Shown here: positions 22,984-35,615 of the stretch, in pieces | How the letters are laid out: every line of letters starts with the position of its first letter | Position numbering within the stretch: position 1 is the stretch's first letter | DNA from: Norana najaformis | Taxonomy: Eukaryota > Annelida > Clitellata > Crassiclitellata > Hormogastridae | DNA: 64,000 bases | NCBI GenBank assembly: GCA_964023275.1 | Contig: OZ029916.1 | Coordinates: 42,630,896-42,694,895, forward strand | Direction: 5' to 3' | The notes under the pieces: generated by a model | The model's database searches: none | What the model was told of the DNA's origin: nothing | What the model saw: the letters and a program-made list of their open reading frames with translations, nothing else | Made by a program: the position numbers and the translations under genes

Positions 22984-25900
22984 CTATCTCCGCATCGTGG
23001 CAGAAGAGGCAGTGCTGCTGCTATTTCGATTCGGCGCTACTAAGTTTGAGTTTATTTCGAACTGGGCGAGAAGGGGCAGGTGATCCGACGGAATCTGAGG
23101 GTGCGGACATCCGAGAACGTGGTTGTCAGCAAACCACTGCGCGTCTGGCGAACCGAGAATGCCAAGGCAGCGCATCGTGTCCCGACTGAAGAAAATGTAG
23201 TCAATGATGCCTTTGAATTCGTACCTGCGCCAAAGACCAAACGAGCACACATTATGCTACAGGAAAACATGTGGCTCTTAATCCTTCACTACACAACCCA
23301 AAGTGCACATCAACAATGCAGTTATGCCTTTGTAGCAGTTGGGCCATCCACCTTGAAAAGCCTTTCTTTGGATCTGCGCGTCCAGCTGGCCGTGGATGCT
23401 ACATATACATTTTCATCAACACTTTAAAAGAGTTCCCTTTTACTGGGGCTGAGCTGGTAGTGCCTTGTAGAAGATATCTTTATTGGGTGACATATACATG
23501 TTCTAAATGAATAAATGAAACCAGGTTCTTATGACATAAAGGCAGATTGCTAATGCATTTCCCTTTCACCTTGGTGTCCAGGGTTCAAAACCAAGTGCAC
23601 TGAGGGGAAAACAGGATTTCATTTGCAAGCCATGTAACTCATAGGGAAATGTTTCTAATTATTCGATTGCTGTCGTCATATTATAATGGGAAACTACTCA
23701 AATTAGATTATGTAGTTTTCTGTTGGTTAGTACGGCGTTATCCAGCTAACGAGTTTGCCTTTCACTTCTGTGCCTCTGGTTCAAATCATGACGAAATGTG
23801 CCACTGAAAAGTAATGATGACAACTCATAATCATAAGCCAAGGCTGCCCAACTGTCAGACTGCTTTTGTTTCGTTTGTGCTTCAGGACTAATCAACAATG
23901 CTTTTAATGAACGAAGTAACAAACAAATATTAATTAATTCTTATTAAGGAGGTGGTGCTCTAACAAACTGTTTACACTGCATTACACTACAGTATACGTG
24001 CATATATACATACATAAGATAAGAACCAAATACAAACGTGTAATTTGTGTAGGGCATGTAATCCTTCGAGTAAGATTGCGCCAGACGAAATCCATGCGTG
24101 TAAGTGTCGTCGCTGTCCGCCAGGCTGAGCTTGCGAAGGCAGTCCTTGTAATCAATCGCCTTGAAGTCGGGGTGCTTTGAATCGATACATGATCTGGTCA
24201 AGTATTCAACCACTCCTGCCACCAAAAAAAGTTAAATATGTTATGGTGGTAAGGTATGGTAAACCAAATTAGGTAAAGTCAGGGAAAGTATGGTTACCTA
24301 AATAAGGTAAGTCACAGAAAGTATGATGAGCTAAATAAGGTAAGTCAAGAAAGCCATGATAAGCTAAATAAGGTAGTTCAAGGCATGCATGGTAAGCTAA
24401 ATAAGGCAAGTCACAGAAAGTATGAGCAATATACGACAGGGTAGGGTCATACAAAATGTGGTAAATCAGTGGGATGATCTTCTTCAAGTTCTCTGCCCCC
24501 TGACAGGTCCGAACGTCCAACGGCACTAGCAAATTGGTCAGAGGAAAACAAAGCTGCCAGATAGATGGATGACTCTATTATGACTTGTACACAGATTCAA
24601 ATTTTTCTGTGACTGTGTACATCACAAATTTTCACAATAATAGACCACCATGTCACACAATTAATAATAATAATAATATTATTAATAATAAAAATAATAA
24701 TAAACCAACCTGAATCTGGAAGAGAATTGAAATCTCCGCAGAGAATCAGTGGAATTCCATTGCAGTCGGGATTCTGTGTTTCCGGCCGTAGCGTCTTGAC
24801 TGTGTCTTTGCTGATGCCCTGCAGTTTGTGCATCAGCATCATCGTCTGGATCAGCTTCACATCACAGAACTCTGGATCCCAGTGCACGTGGCACGTTGCC
24901 ACCAGCAGCGGTTGGTTCACTTTCCCATCTGCAGGAATTCCTAAACACATAAAGCAAAATCAAATCAATTCTGTCGTACCCCAGAAACTCACTGCAACAC
25001 TCTCTTTTGAAGCCAAGTCAAGAATCACCTTGTGTTAAACAGAGTTTATTTTCTGCAGCTCAATTAATTTTAAGATCCACGTCCCTGACCATCTAATATC
25101 AGAATCAGTGTGAAGCATGTTAAATAAGTCTCTGGTTTAGTGCTATTATTGTAATGCACAGCCAACTGAATGACTGTCTCCCGCTGAACGCTGATATCGC
25201 ACTCCATCCAACTGTGCGTCTACCGTCGAGACGGCCTGTGTGGCTGAATTCACCAGTGGACATGACGGCTAATTCGGTCTGGAGTTCCGAGTGGTCTGCA
25301 ACTGATGTTGTAAACCATTCCCTCGTGTCCGTGCCATCTGTCTGGCCCCCTGGTTTCACCCTGCCACGTCGCCTCTGGTCTACTCTGAACCAATTCAGAA
25401 CCGGTCAGGGCCGCTGTGCGGCGAATCAGGTTCGATGGAAGCAGGCTACCTCCCCTTTCTGCAGCTGTGGAGAAATCCAAACTATGTCCCACATTGTTGA
25501 TGTCTGTACAATAACTAGTTTCCTGGGCGGTCTATCTGCACTCCATGTTGCTGATGAGGCTGCTATTATTGTAATGCACAAGGCATCAATTGATCAAGAA
25601 AAACATCATAAGTTGGAGAATCTCAGTGAACATCTGTGGGCAACGAAAACCAGAAGTCAGGTTACGGTGTGTGAGCAAGTTGAAACAGACGAGTCTCAAG
25701 CATAGACCTGAATGACAGAATGCCCAGAACTGAGCAGCCAATGCCAAAGCTTCAGACCCAAACACTGAAAGCACCTTACAGCAATAAACCTGTACTAGAG
25801 TTGTGCATGCATATATGTATGTACATATCCACGCATACATCAAACATATACACATGCATTTGGCTAGGTTCTCTGCTCTTTTAGCATCCTAGTTGACCAT

Positions 25901-28900
25901 GTTATGACTAAACATGTTACAACACTTACGGATGGATGCGTACACATTTACACATGAACGCATACACAAAAATACATATATCATGCAGACATACATTCCA
26001 GTACATACAGACATAAACGCATATACTCACACATATATCTCAGCTGAAAAGGTTACATAAAATGTCTAAAATGGCACTTCGGTGTAAAATACCTCCATCC
26101 CAGATGCCTTCTGTCGTTTCAAGCAGGACGGCGAGGCCGATGTTGTCCTTGGTCATGACACGGTTGATCATTTCGTGGAAACCGTCGGCTGTTTCAATCG
26201 CCAGCTGATTGAACTCCACCAAATGGTCCTTGATTGCCCTGAATCTAAGCAGACAGAAGAATACAAATCCTATCTTCAATAAAAATTCCACTCCAAGAGG
26301 GTCATTCCATATCAATTCACCCAGTTTGAAAATGTCCCCATCTCACCACTTCAGACTTTGATAACTTTGGGTCAGTGTGTAGATACACATGTCTCATGAC
26401 GGCCTCCAAAATTTTAGACCTTAAGACCTAATAGTTACTGAGATATGAGGCTTACAACACACCTGGGGTTGCCCAATCTGCATGTGCCAGGATAATTCTA
26501 TAGCGCTGTTTAGAACCTGACAAAGTTGGTAAAACATGACTATCTAGCAGATCTTAAAAGGTGCAATAAAATGAGATGAAAATGTACCCTTTTGAAATAT
26601 TTTCCATATGCTCTGAATACATCAGCGAATGAACTAACTTTGAGTTTCTGTAGAAGATCGCACAGCCATCGACGTGCTTCCTGTCTGCCTCAGACATTGT
26701 GCGTGCTCGCGACTTGGGCGAGAATATCCCAGAGTAACCGTCAGCCTTGAGTTCTGGTTGCAGGAAATTATAAAACTGCTCTGTTTCCACTTCCTACATA
26801 ACAGAAATGGAACAGAATTGTGATCTTTAAAATTTTTCTGAGCAGGATATATCATTTAGGTCAAAACCTGAGACTCGCCCATTTCAACAACATCTACCAC
26901 AGTCTACCTTTTGGTTTCTGCAACCTAATTGGACCTAACTATCCTAATCCAGTCTAACAGAACAACTGGACTTCTCCAACAGATTCATTTTGTATCACTA
27001 TTAATCAGCAACTTCTATATTGCCGGTTTCTAACGCAGGACGCATCGATCAACAAATGGCACATCAAAACCAAGCCTTAATCCTGTCAATTCTTTGACCC
27101 GCTACATAACCTGTAAAAGAAAGATTGTCGTACTTCTGTCTGTGCTTCAGCAGAACGAGCATTGAGCCCCACGTCAAACAACTAAGGCCGATACAGGCAC
27201 GTAACATACCTGTACGAAGGATTACCTCACCTCACTCTCTAGCCTACTATAGCATCATTATCACCAAGCATAAAGCATTAAATGATGGTTGCTTCAAGTG
27301 GCACCATGTCAAGAATCATAAGTCACTAAAAAATCCAACAGGAAGTCTAAATAAACAAAACAAAATAGGGTTTAAGCTTATGTTTTCACGAAACTCACCT
27401 GAAGACTGAGTATGTCGGCACGGTATCGTTTAATTTCGGCCAGGATCGTCTTTTTTCGATATTCCCAGGTCAGCGCCCATGGCGGGCAATAACCATAGAG
27501 CTGCCTTGTACAATATTTATCACTGAGCACGTTGTAGCACATCACCGTAAACATAGCTAAAAACAGTTTCAGCAAACAGCTTTAAACAACCAGTTGAAGA
27601 AACATATCTACCATTCCTTTAACTCGTCTCAAGTTTCATTTTCTTCTTATGCTAAGGCACACCTGTTTAGATGTGAGACAGTCATATTCAAAGCACTTTT
27701 GAGATATCCTTAAAGGCACTATACAAAAAATACACATCCATCAGTGCAATCAGCACTGAAAACAGTTTCACCAAAAACTCTGAGCCACATTGGAATCTTG
27801 CAGCAATGACCCTACTCATAACTTAAACAGTACTGAATGACCTGATGCACACCAGGTAAATATATACACTGGGTTTAATCTGTACATAAATTGGGTTTAA
27901 TCTGTCGGATAGCAACGTATATAGAAGCAAAAACTGCTTTTGTGTTGTGTACTGTTAATCACTGTTTAGACGTGCATTATTAATTGCCACTGTCTTTGGA
28001 ATAAATAATAAATAAAACCAAACTTACCAACTGGTCTCGAGTTATCTGGGTTCAGCAACGGCACCCATGGACGTTCGGGCAGTGGAGTTGATTGAACTGC
28101 AACAAATAAAGGTGCATTTACATCCAAAACCTTCAGCAAAAATCTTCTGAATAGCCTCACAAACTATTACCAACTAAAATTACCAAATGCAAAACACTAG
28201 CAACTTCAGCTTACTACTGCTTTAAACAATGACAGACTCCAAACTACAACTGACTTCTACTACTACAGTGTGGACCTGTTAGCACAAAGTCATTGACGGA
28301 CATGCCATCCTAACTACATGTAAACCAGATTAATGTAGCAGTCTGTTTGTTTGAAGTCAAATGCAAAGTTGCTGGTCCACCTTGTGTAGATGGATGGAAA
28401 ATATAAAGAGAGCCAACACGAACAACAAGCATCGCATAATTTCAATAACTGACACATCACAGATGGCATTTGAACATGCCAAATCTAGACAACTTTCACA
28501 TTTACATAGATGATTACGTACATGACCTGGCCTAGGGGTTGCCAACTGACAAAGTTCTCTCCGTACGGGATAGTCAGTGCCCAATCAAAAGACCCCGGCA
28601 GATGACAAGTACCCAAAAACAATTTTAAAAACTATTTTAAAAATGCATGAAATCCAAAGAATTCTAGAGAAATCACTCCAAAATGCAGAAAGGGACACTT
28701 TCATCATCTTAAAATTACAGAACATAGATGTAAATTCCACAACTAATGATGAACTTGTCAGCAAAACGAACAAGACTCATCAAAAGAGGCAACATGTCTT
28801 TTGCTGACATCTAGAATCTCTTTGAACACATGCAACATACCTCCAAGTCTATCTAGTAATAATCCCAGTAGAATCTGTAAGCCATTGCTGTCATTGCATA

Positions 28901-31745
28901 AGCTTAAATACTTCGGAGACAGTGGATTTCCCTTCAACTCTGAAAATCCACACAAAACACTTTCCTTACATTTTACAGATGTATTTGCATCTATCACAAA
29001 AACCATAAACAGTGTTTCTTTATTAACAAAAATCCTTGAATTAAAAATATAATTAAATATCTTTTTATAGGGTCTTAAAAAATATTATACATCATTAAAA
29101 AGGGTTGAGAAAAATGCTGTAAAATTCAGATACCAGAATTCAAACCAGTAACTCCATATGCGCAGCCACTAGCGTTGATGTGCACTGGCAAATGCACGAG
29201 TCAGTTTTGCTGCTTATTCTTAAATTTTTCACGTGCTCTTACATACAAGACCACAATAAGAACAAGAATAAAAATAATTTTTTACAAAATGACATATAAC
29301 AGAAATGTTCCAATATAACTTTAGAAGCTGGGAGAACTGGTAAGTTCTAAACTACCTTTTGAAACTGAAGAACTGGCTAAGTTCTAACCTAACTTTTGAA
29401 GCTGGAAAAGTTTTCCCAGTTCAAAAGGCAGATGGCTAAGGCAATTGTTGTTCAAAAGCAGTTCCTTCAGTGAGATTAACTCTCCAATTTCGGCCGGCAG
29501 ACTTTGCAGCTTGTTGGATGACGCGTCTAGTACGATGAGGCTCTGCAGGTGCATAATGTCTGGCGGCAGATACACGATCGAGTTATGTTTCAGAGAAAGT
29601 TTCGTCAGATGAACAAACGTCCACAGTGTTGGGCTTAAGTTGCTAACATGACCTGTACAAATATTATTAATTCTCTCACTTCAGCTTAAGGCAACTGTAT
29701 GTATGCATGCTGGCATCATTTAAGCTAAAATCATAGACTGACTATTAATAAAAATTACTTTCCTATTTAAATAAGCAGTTCTCGCTACTATTGATTAACA
29801 GCTACACAATCTTTATTTCAGATTAGAATGCAAAACAAACAAAATAATTTTTAATTTATAACAGTAGATAAAGTTTAGAAAACAATAAAAAGCGACAATC
29901 TTATTTCAGAATTTCTGTTGTGGCTTTAATGAAGCAAAAGTTATTAATCAGTGGCACACCAATTACATACTGTAAATCAGTTCAATTTCAGAGAAAGAGG
30001 CAGACTAAGACAGATAAGCAAACAGAAGCAAAACAGGTCAAGAAAGATAACAGACTTGTCAATCTAGAAGCTTGGTCCTGCCACTGAATATTCTCTCTTA
30101 CAAGCCCACGCAACCAGACTTACCATAAGCAATAATATGCAGACGATGTGGCATTTGACTATCCAAATACTTGATCAGTGCCTTTCAAAAACCTCTCAAA
30201 ACCAAAGGCATACTAATGGGTCTAATAAGTAACTGCTCAGCAGTTACTGCATTAGCCAGCAGCCAATCTGGGAATTAACTCTATGTACGGTAGTTTCATA
30301 TGATGCTTCATCATCAGAATTTGGCATTATATCAATCAGAATATTAATAATATTTCCCAAGGCAGTCTGACTCCAAGTTCTCACAAAATATGAAAGGTTC
30401 CACTGTTCTTGCACAGCTACATTAGTTTCAAGATCTGGGAATCTCTAGGCTAATGACTTTTTCTATGGTGCTGTTATCTTAATGCACAAGACATCGATCA
30501 AAGGTCGCTTTTCAAGTGAAGTCATGGTCATAGTCATTATTCATTGGGGAAGCATGGTCAAAACCCACTGGAAAGCAATTGTACAGCAACTACTATGTCA
30601 TTCTTACTATTCTGAATTGATATAATACCAAATTCTGATGAAGACAAATCAGTCAATTACACGGAGCAACTGTGCACGAAGGAATTGCTCCAGTCAGCAT
30701 TATTTATGAACATCTTAAAACTATTCTCCTTTGTTTGGGCAGGAAATATTTAATAAAATCTGTCCCAGAGTGGTACAAGGTACAAATGCTGTGAATGAAG
30801 AACCTATTCTTAGGAACTTCTAGCTCTATTAGGTGGTAGGTGACATATGGGCACCAACGTCGCCATTTCGGCATTTGGCGCTGGTGCTCTTTGGGTGCTA
30901 ACTGTTTTGATGCAGTGCTCTTAAGCATTTTACAGTTTTGCTTATAAACTCAGACTTAATCTCAATAACACTAAGATGCAGAACACAAAGCGCTACAAAA
31001 GACATTCTGTAAAACCAATATTCAATATTACTGATTTAGGCCTATGTTACCATATTTAGGTGATCAGTTTTTAAGTTTGGGTTTCATATGTAAAACATGT
31101 GAGAGCTTATACCTGAATAATTAAAGACCCGTTCAGTATTATTATAGTTTCCAACATAACAGAAAAAGTTGTATGTAAACAACTGCATTCCATCTAAATG
31201 CTGAAAACCCAATATGGCTTAAGCAATAATCAATTTATTAAAGTGATATTTATTCCGACAGCTACCAACAGTACACCTTAACACTTGAATTTCTTTCAAC
31301 CTTTTTGTGGCCTTTGATAAAACATGTTATTCTGCTTAAAAACTGGATATTACATATGCTGATTTAATAATTATTTCCCTAAAATGTATAACAATAACAT
31401 GTGTATGCCTATAATATAACTATACTAACTGTCAAGCATTCACTGTGTGCTTCTGGTACCCAAACGTTCTGTTGCTCAACTGGCTGGTGCCCAAACGTTC
31501 TGGCACCCAAAACGTACTGCCTCCCCATTGGAGTCTAGGCAAACATCTTGCAAAGCTGCCATTAAATGTTTTGAATTAATGAAAATCTGACCATGTATTT
31601 CTAGTTCCGTCCACGTGGCTCGCATTCCATCGGGAGACTGCAACTGTCCACTGGGTTTGTACCTGGTCACGGGGGCCATGGCTTTCGAAGCAGCAGGGTG
31701 AGGCCGCACCGTATTATCAGGGTCATTTTTTGTGCTGGAGTTCAT
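22984..31745 (-). CDS. CNOT6L: CCR4-NOT transcription complex subunit 6 / 6-like (CCR4 deadenylase)
   Basis: Ten coding exons on the minus strand: 31745-31592, 29652-29389, 28939-28841, 28096-28028, 27556-27399, 26793-26639, 26244-26093, 24940-24710, 24215-24038 and 23224-22984 (stop included). All phases agree and they total 1701 nt, giving 566 aa; human CNOT6 and CNOT6L are about 555-557 aa. The N-terminal leucine-rich repeats (residues ~52-140) bind the CAF1 (CNOT7/8) nuclease in known complexes. The C-terminal EEP nuclease domain (~196-545) shortens mRNA poly(A) tails in the cytoplasm. Catalytic residues are all present: Glu249 (LQEVETEQ), Asp420 and Asn422 (GDFNSLPDSG), Asp495 (IIDYIF) and His535 (IPSDH). 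The N-terminus before the repeats is longer and different from vertebrates. ATG 31745 is the first in its exon, whose acceptor lies at 31756-31757, so a 5' UTR exon is expected upstream. Vertebrate CNOT6 and CNOT6L are paralogues, so the symbol marks the pair, not a choice between them. Confidence 0.96.
24238..24432. repeat. ~35-bp minisatellite in a CNOT6 intron
   Basis: Five to six imperfect units around AGCTAAATAAGGTAAGTCA followed by AGAAAGTATGAT, in the intron between exons 8 and 9. The repeat begins about 20 bp from the exon 9 acceptor side, so it fills much of that 494-bp intron. Confidence 0.8.
25161..25560 (+). mobile_element. LINE coding fragment inserted with 20-bp direct flanking repeats
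   Basis: The plus-strand frame is open across the insert and encodes the C-terminal region of a non-LTR element. Readable pieces are LPRRLWSTLNQFRTGQGRC, CSCGEIQTMSHIVDVC and GGLSALHVADEA; the Cys-x-Cys...His...Cys cluster is the usual zinc-knuckle-like end. Exactly 20 bp, TGCTATTATTGTAATGCACA, occur at 25141-25160 and again at 25561-25580. Removing one copy and the insert restores a continuous family A LINE tail (GTAATGCACAAGGCATCAATT). The fragment has no 3' UTR or tail, which is unusual for a retrotransposed copy. It lies in the CNOT6 intron between exons 7 and 8. Confidence 0.85.
25561..25765 (-). mobile_element. LINE family A fragment (host of the nested insert)
   Basis: AATGCACAAGGCATCAATTG, GTGTGAGCAAGTTGAAACAG and GAATGACAGAATGCCCAGAA run parallel to 15425-15610 of the family A element, antisense. 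It is diverged, so it is older than the insert at 25161-25560. Confidence 0.65.
27000..27105 (-). mobile_element. LINE family A 3' tail fragment
   Basis: GCAACTTCTATATTGCCGGT, CGCATCGATCAACAAATGGC and CATCAAAACCAAGCCTTAAT match 15402-15470, same orientation on the plus strand. It lies in a CNOT6 intron. Confidence 0.7.
29389..29652 (-). other. CNOT6L: CNOT6 leucine-rich repeat exon
   Basis: One 264-nt exon holds nearly the whole repeat domain. Repeats are readable as LTKLSLKHNSIVYLPPDI, LIVLDASSNKLQSLPAEI, LKELLLNNNCLSHLPFEL and FQLQKL, each with the LxxLxLxxN pattern. Acceptor and donor phases (G|GT and G|AG) fit the neighbours. The domain distinguishes this gene from nocturnin and other EEP nucleases that lack it. 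Confidence 0.93.
30450..30545 (-). mobile_element. LINE family A 3' tail fragment
   Basis: TTCTATGGTGCTGTTATCTT, AATGCACAAGACATCGATCA and TTTCAAGTGAAGTCATGGTC match the family A tail. It lies in the intron between CNOT6 exons 1 and 2. Confidence 0.7.
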
Positions 31746-32399
31746 CGAGTCTTTTCTGTAGCCAAAAGCAATTCAACCCATATGAACAACTAAACATTGG
31801 CAATTTACATAACTATGTAAGGTAATGAATTTTCCATTTATATAAACACACATCATCATTTTAAAAAAAAGTCAGATGTCTACTCCAGATGTTGCTAGAC
31901 TTTCTGACTCAAGTACAAATGATAACAGTAATCCATCTGCCCAGTTATTATCATTGGCTATACAGCTTAACAGCAAATTGCTCATTTAATCTTACATTAA
32001 AATATGGCCCTCATACTGCACAGTGAAAAGCCTGTATGCTTCCACATAACACGCCAGTTTGCGCCAGATGATAACTCCGACGTCTGCGCTCCTCATAGCA
32101 CTCTACCTCACCTTAAGAACGTCACATTTCGTGCACACTTAACAGTCTTCCATGTATCTCGCGTAATTTTAAATAAGATAAATCCAATCAGAGGTCTACT
32201 AAGCGTATTCCTGCTATGAATAACTCGTACTGAAATTATTAAATTTATATAGCACCCTTTTCAGAAAGACTCATTGGTAGAAACTATAACCACGGAACAT
32301 CGTGGGTTTCCTTTACCTCATATGGCACGGCCTTTTGCCCACGAGTAGAACAGTTGCGGCTAACAGCGGCTGATTTATCTAGAGACATAAAAATGAATA

Positions 32400-32575
32400 T
32401 GAATTTAATAGCAAATTATTAAATTCGATTGAAAAAGAGCGAACATCTATCAAATATGGCGGACAACTTTTAAAGGTCTGATCCATACTCGTGTAACGAA
32501 ACATCTGATTGGTCGATCAAGCTTTGATTGGGTCAGCAAGATATGCAACAAGCGATTTCATTGGTTGTCTTTGCG
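32400..32575 (-). promoter_or_regulatory. Probable CNOT6 promoter: three inverted CCAAT boxes and a YY1-like motif
   Basis: ATTGG (CCAAT on the minus strand) occurs at 32508-32512, 32527-32531 and 32560-32564, within 57 bp. About 50 bp further in the direction of CNOT6 is AAATATGGCGGA (32452-32463), which matches the YY1 core AANATGGCGG common at animal start sites. The first recognised CNOT6 exon begins at 31755 behind a splice acceptor, so a non-coding first exon near 32.4 kb would fit. Motif presence is direct; promoter activity is inferred. The YY1-like core is on the plus strand, so a divergent transcript is also possible. Confidence 0.5.
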
Positions 32576-34429
32576 CGAGTTCACGAAAGTGAAAAAATTG
32601 CATTCGATTAGGTAAGAAATATAAGTACGTAAATGAGCGATTGGAAACTAATACATTCAAATCGTAATGGTAATCTCGAGATTTCTACAGCGCCCAACAA
32701 AAGCTAAGCCGCGGGAGCCAGCTTATTCACAGGCGCTCAGTCAAAACAAAATTCATAGGCATGATGAGTTTGGTTCCAGGTCATGATCCAAGAGTACGAT
32801 GACTTCTTGGCGCCAAAGGCTGATGCAGATAGCGTCATCAATGGCGTGAAATCGTAAGATTGCGAGGTCTGTACATTTCTAGAAGGCTACTTGAAACTTT
32901 CTTTCATCAGTCACGTATGTACACAAGTTTGCATTAACCTCAATCTGTATACTGAAAAGTCCAAATCTTAGTCCACTTAATGCGTTTGTCTTGTTTCAAG
33001 GGTTAGGGTGCGCTTCTACATTCGTTTCTGCAGGCGCGGGCCACTCGTTCACGCTCTGATAGCGAAAAGAAAGCCTTTGGTAAATTCAGATGTAAAAATA
33101 CACCTTTTTTCATTATCGGCCGTATAGCCTCGACCCTGGTCATTTTTCAATGAAAAGTTTGAACAACCAAAAATGCATTCAAGAAATAAGTCATAATTTG
33201 GAAGGTCGTTTCGGCCTACCGTTTTTTATAATGACTCGCCACAAAATTTTAAAATCGTTATGAATTAGTTGTATGTTATTTGCTGCTGTCAATAAATATT
33301 GCTTACTTACTAGGCTGCCACATTCGAGCGCAGGTAACGCGAAGACTTTTGGACGAGTTTGGAAGATGCGGGTTAAACAAACACTTCAAATGCATTGTTG
33401 AGGTAGTATACCTAGTTTTAGGCAATCAAAATATCGTGATATTGACAGTGTAGGCAGTAATATACGCTTGTTAGTTGTTTGTGTGAAAATATGAGGTCTC
33501 CGATCATAAATCATGAGTCTTGATCGAGGAGCAGACGTCCTTAACGGTGTGATCCAGGTACAACGAGGCTCAACAACAAGTCGGGCCTCTTTTAAAATAA
33601 CCCTTCAGTCGTTCGCGCGAGGCTGTGTGAATTTTTTGACTATTTATTCTTGATGGTCGTAGTTTAAGCACGCGCTGATTGGCTACAAAGTCCTTCTGTA
33701 GATCCAGGCTTCTTGAATAAGCTACAGAAATGTCAATTATTGCACGCGCGCACTCGCACTCACGTATATATATATATGTATGTGTGTGTATATATGTATA
33801 TATATATATATGTGTGTGTGTTTAAACTGACACGTATGCGCACAATGACTTGTTTTAGTTGGTCTTGAAAATGACGGCCCTGCAATAACGTTAATCCATC
33901 AATAACAACTAGGCAATCGCAATAACATTGCATTCCATAGTTCTGTTGCAGTGACCAAACTTGGCAAGATTTTGCAAATCAGATTATATTTATTGTCTTC
34001 CAGACATTTTTTAAATCCTAAAGGGTTCTTTGTACCTCAGGTTAAACTCATGAACCATAATGATGATGTGACCTGCACTAACTGAACTTTGACCTACACA
34101 CAGCCTAGACAACAGCTAATGATACTGAACCTGTCATGCCCTCTCTGTCTCTCTCTGAAGGGAAATGATTGTATCCAAGACAAGTTTAGTCCAATATGCC
34201 TGTTGCCTTTTCTTGAAAGGTGCATCTAGTGAAATATGAACATTGGGTTTCATATGGCCTGAAGCCAATGCCGTGATGCTGGAAGGCAGTTTGTCAGTAC
34301 AGACAGATCAAGATGAAACAAGTAAGTAAGTAATGAAAGTGCTGGCTCTAAATGATGAAAAATGCAGAAATACTGAAGGGGAAATAAGCCAAACAAAACT
34401 TTGAGGACATATCGAGCTGCATATTAGCT

Positions 34430-34660
34430 ACACACTTACGTCAAGGCGTCTCTGAGCGTGAGGATGCCAGTTCATGTCCTGGTCGTGGCTTATTTCAGAG
34501 ATTTTAATCTCAGGCTAGGACGGTCCTTACACAGGGACTGTAAATGGTGTGGTGCCCATTCAAACTGGCAGCTGTGGTGAAGGAACTCAGCTGATTACTT
34601 CATTGAGAAGTGAGCAGAGTCGAGGCCATACAGTCACTATAAAAAACATGTACATTTACT
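34430..34660 (+). mobile_element. Family C interspersed repeat, fuller copy
   Basis: Sense-orientation blocks: GTCAAGGCGTCTCTGAGCGT, GTGGCTTATTTCAGAGATTT, AAATGGTGTGGTGCCCATTC, TGAGCAGAGTCGAGGCCATA, then CAGTCACTATAAAAAACATG and a TACATTTAC tail. It has no tRNA-like head or open frame. Confidence 0.7.
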
Positions 34661-35529
34661 GCCATGTGCCTGCCAATTAATTCTCATGTTTTGCTGCATA
34701 TAGGATTGTCCTTTTTTATACATATATAACTGCATACATATTATGATTTTGAGAAGTTGTTAAAGGCTATATATAAATTTATAAATACAGACACAGTCAA
34801 AGCGACTCAAACAGGATTGTCTTCTTTTGACTGAATGCTTTCATGCTGTGTCTGTGTTAAATTCGAATGAAACAAAACTGATTAGATACCAGTAAGCTGC
34901 TCTATATAAATCATCGTCAGTCGCACCTATTTAGATGAGTGAGGTAGCCATACTGTATGTGCAATGGTTTGAGAGGTTATTTAAAAGCTCTATATTAGTG
35001 CTTTGATACATACATTCAAAAGAGCTCTATTAGTGATTTGATACATATGTACATACGTAAATACATACATAAATACATGCATATAAACATACACATGCAC
35101 ATACATACATACGTACATACATATGTATAAACATGCATCCATACGTACATGCATACATATAGTATCTGCGGTTTAGACACTGTGTTTGAAGAGTATTTAG
35201 CAATGCACGCATTCAAGAGAATTTCGATATGGTTGAGTGGATAAACTCGGATGCTTATAAAAGCCTGGATTACCTGTAGGCTACATAGGCCTGGGGCAAT
35301 AAAAAGGCCTTCTGTGCTGAGTAAATAAAGTCTAGCACACAGGCCTATTTTAATAACACGACTTATGCCTACATGGTGCAGAACTCTTAAGCCATAAGCT
35401 TTGCTATGGCAAGCCACTTCAAATCACTTACCTTCAAGAGGTTTTTAAGAGATGCTATATAAATATTTAGATGCATGCTGGGATATCTTCAGATGCATAC
35501 AGTTTGGAAATGAAGTCGGGCATACACTA

Positions 35530-35615
35530 TTAAACGTGAAGCGACCGTCGACTGATGCCTTAGGCATTATGATAAAGGCGCTATAGAAGTCTTTAGGATA
35601 GATTAGTAACATCTA
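35530..35615 (+). mobile_element. LINE family A 3' tail fragment
   Basis: GTCGACTGATGCCTTAGGCA and AAAGGCGCTATAGAAGTCTT are the sense-strand family A tail. This copy shows the shared GCGCTATAGAAGT end most clearly. Confidence 0.7.

Noticed and set aside
26298..26540. Segment starting GGGTCATTCCATATCAATTC next to a CNOT6 exon
   Set aside because: Looks like a dispersed element from general memory of similar motifs, but it has no second copy, inverted end or duplication in this window.
35016..35417. 133-codon Cys/Tyr-rich minus-strand open frame
   Set aside because: Half of it is translation of ACATACAT-type simple repeat at 35040-35165.
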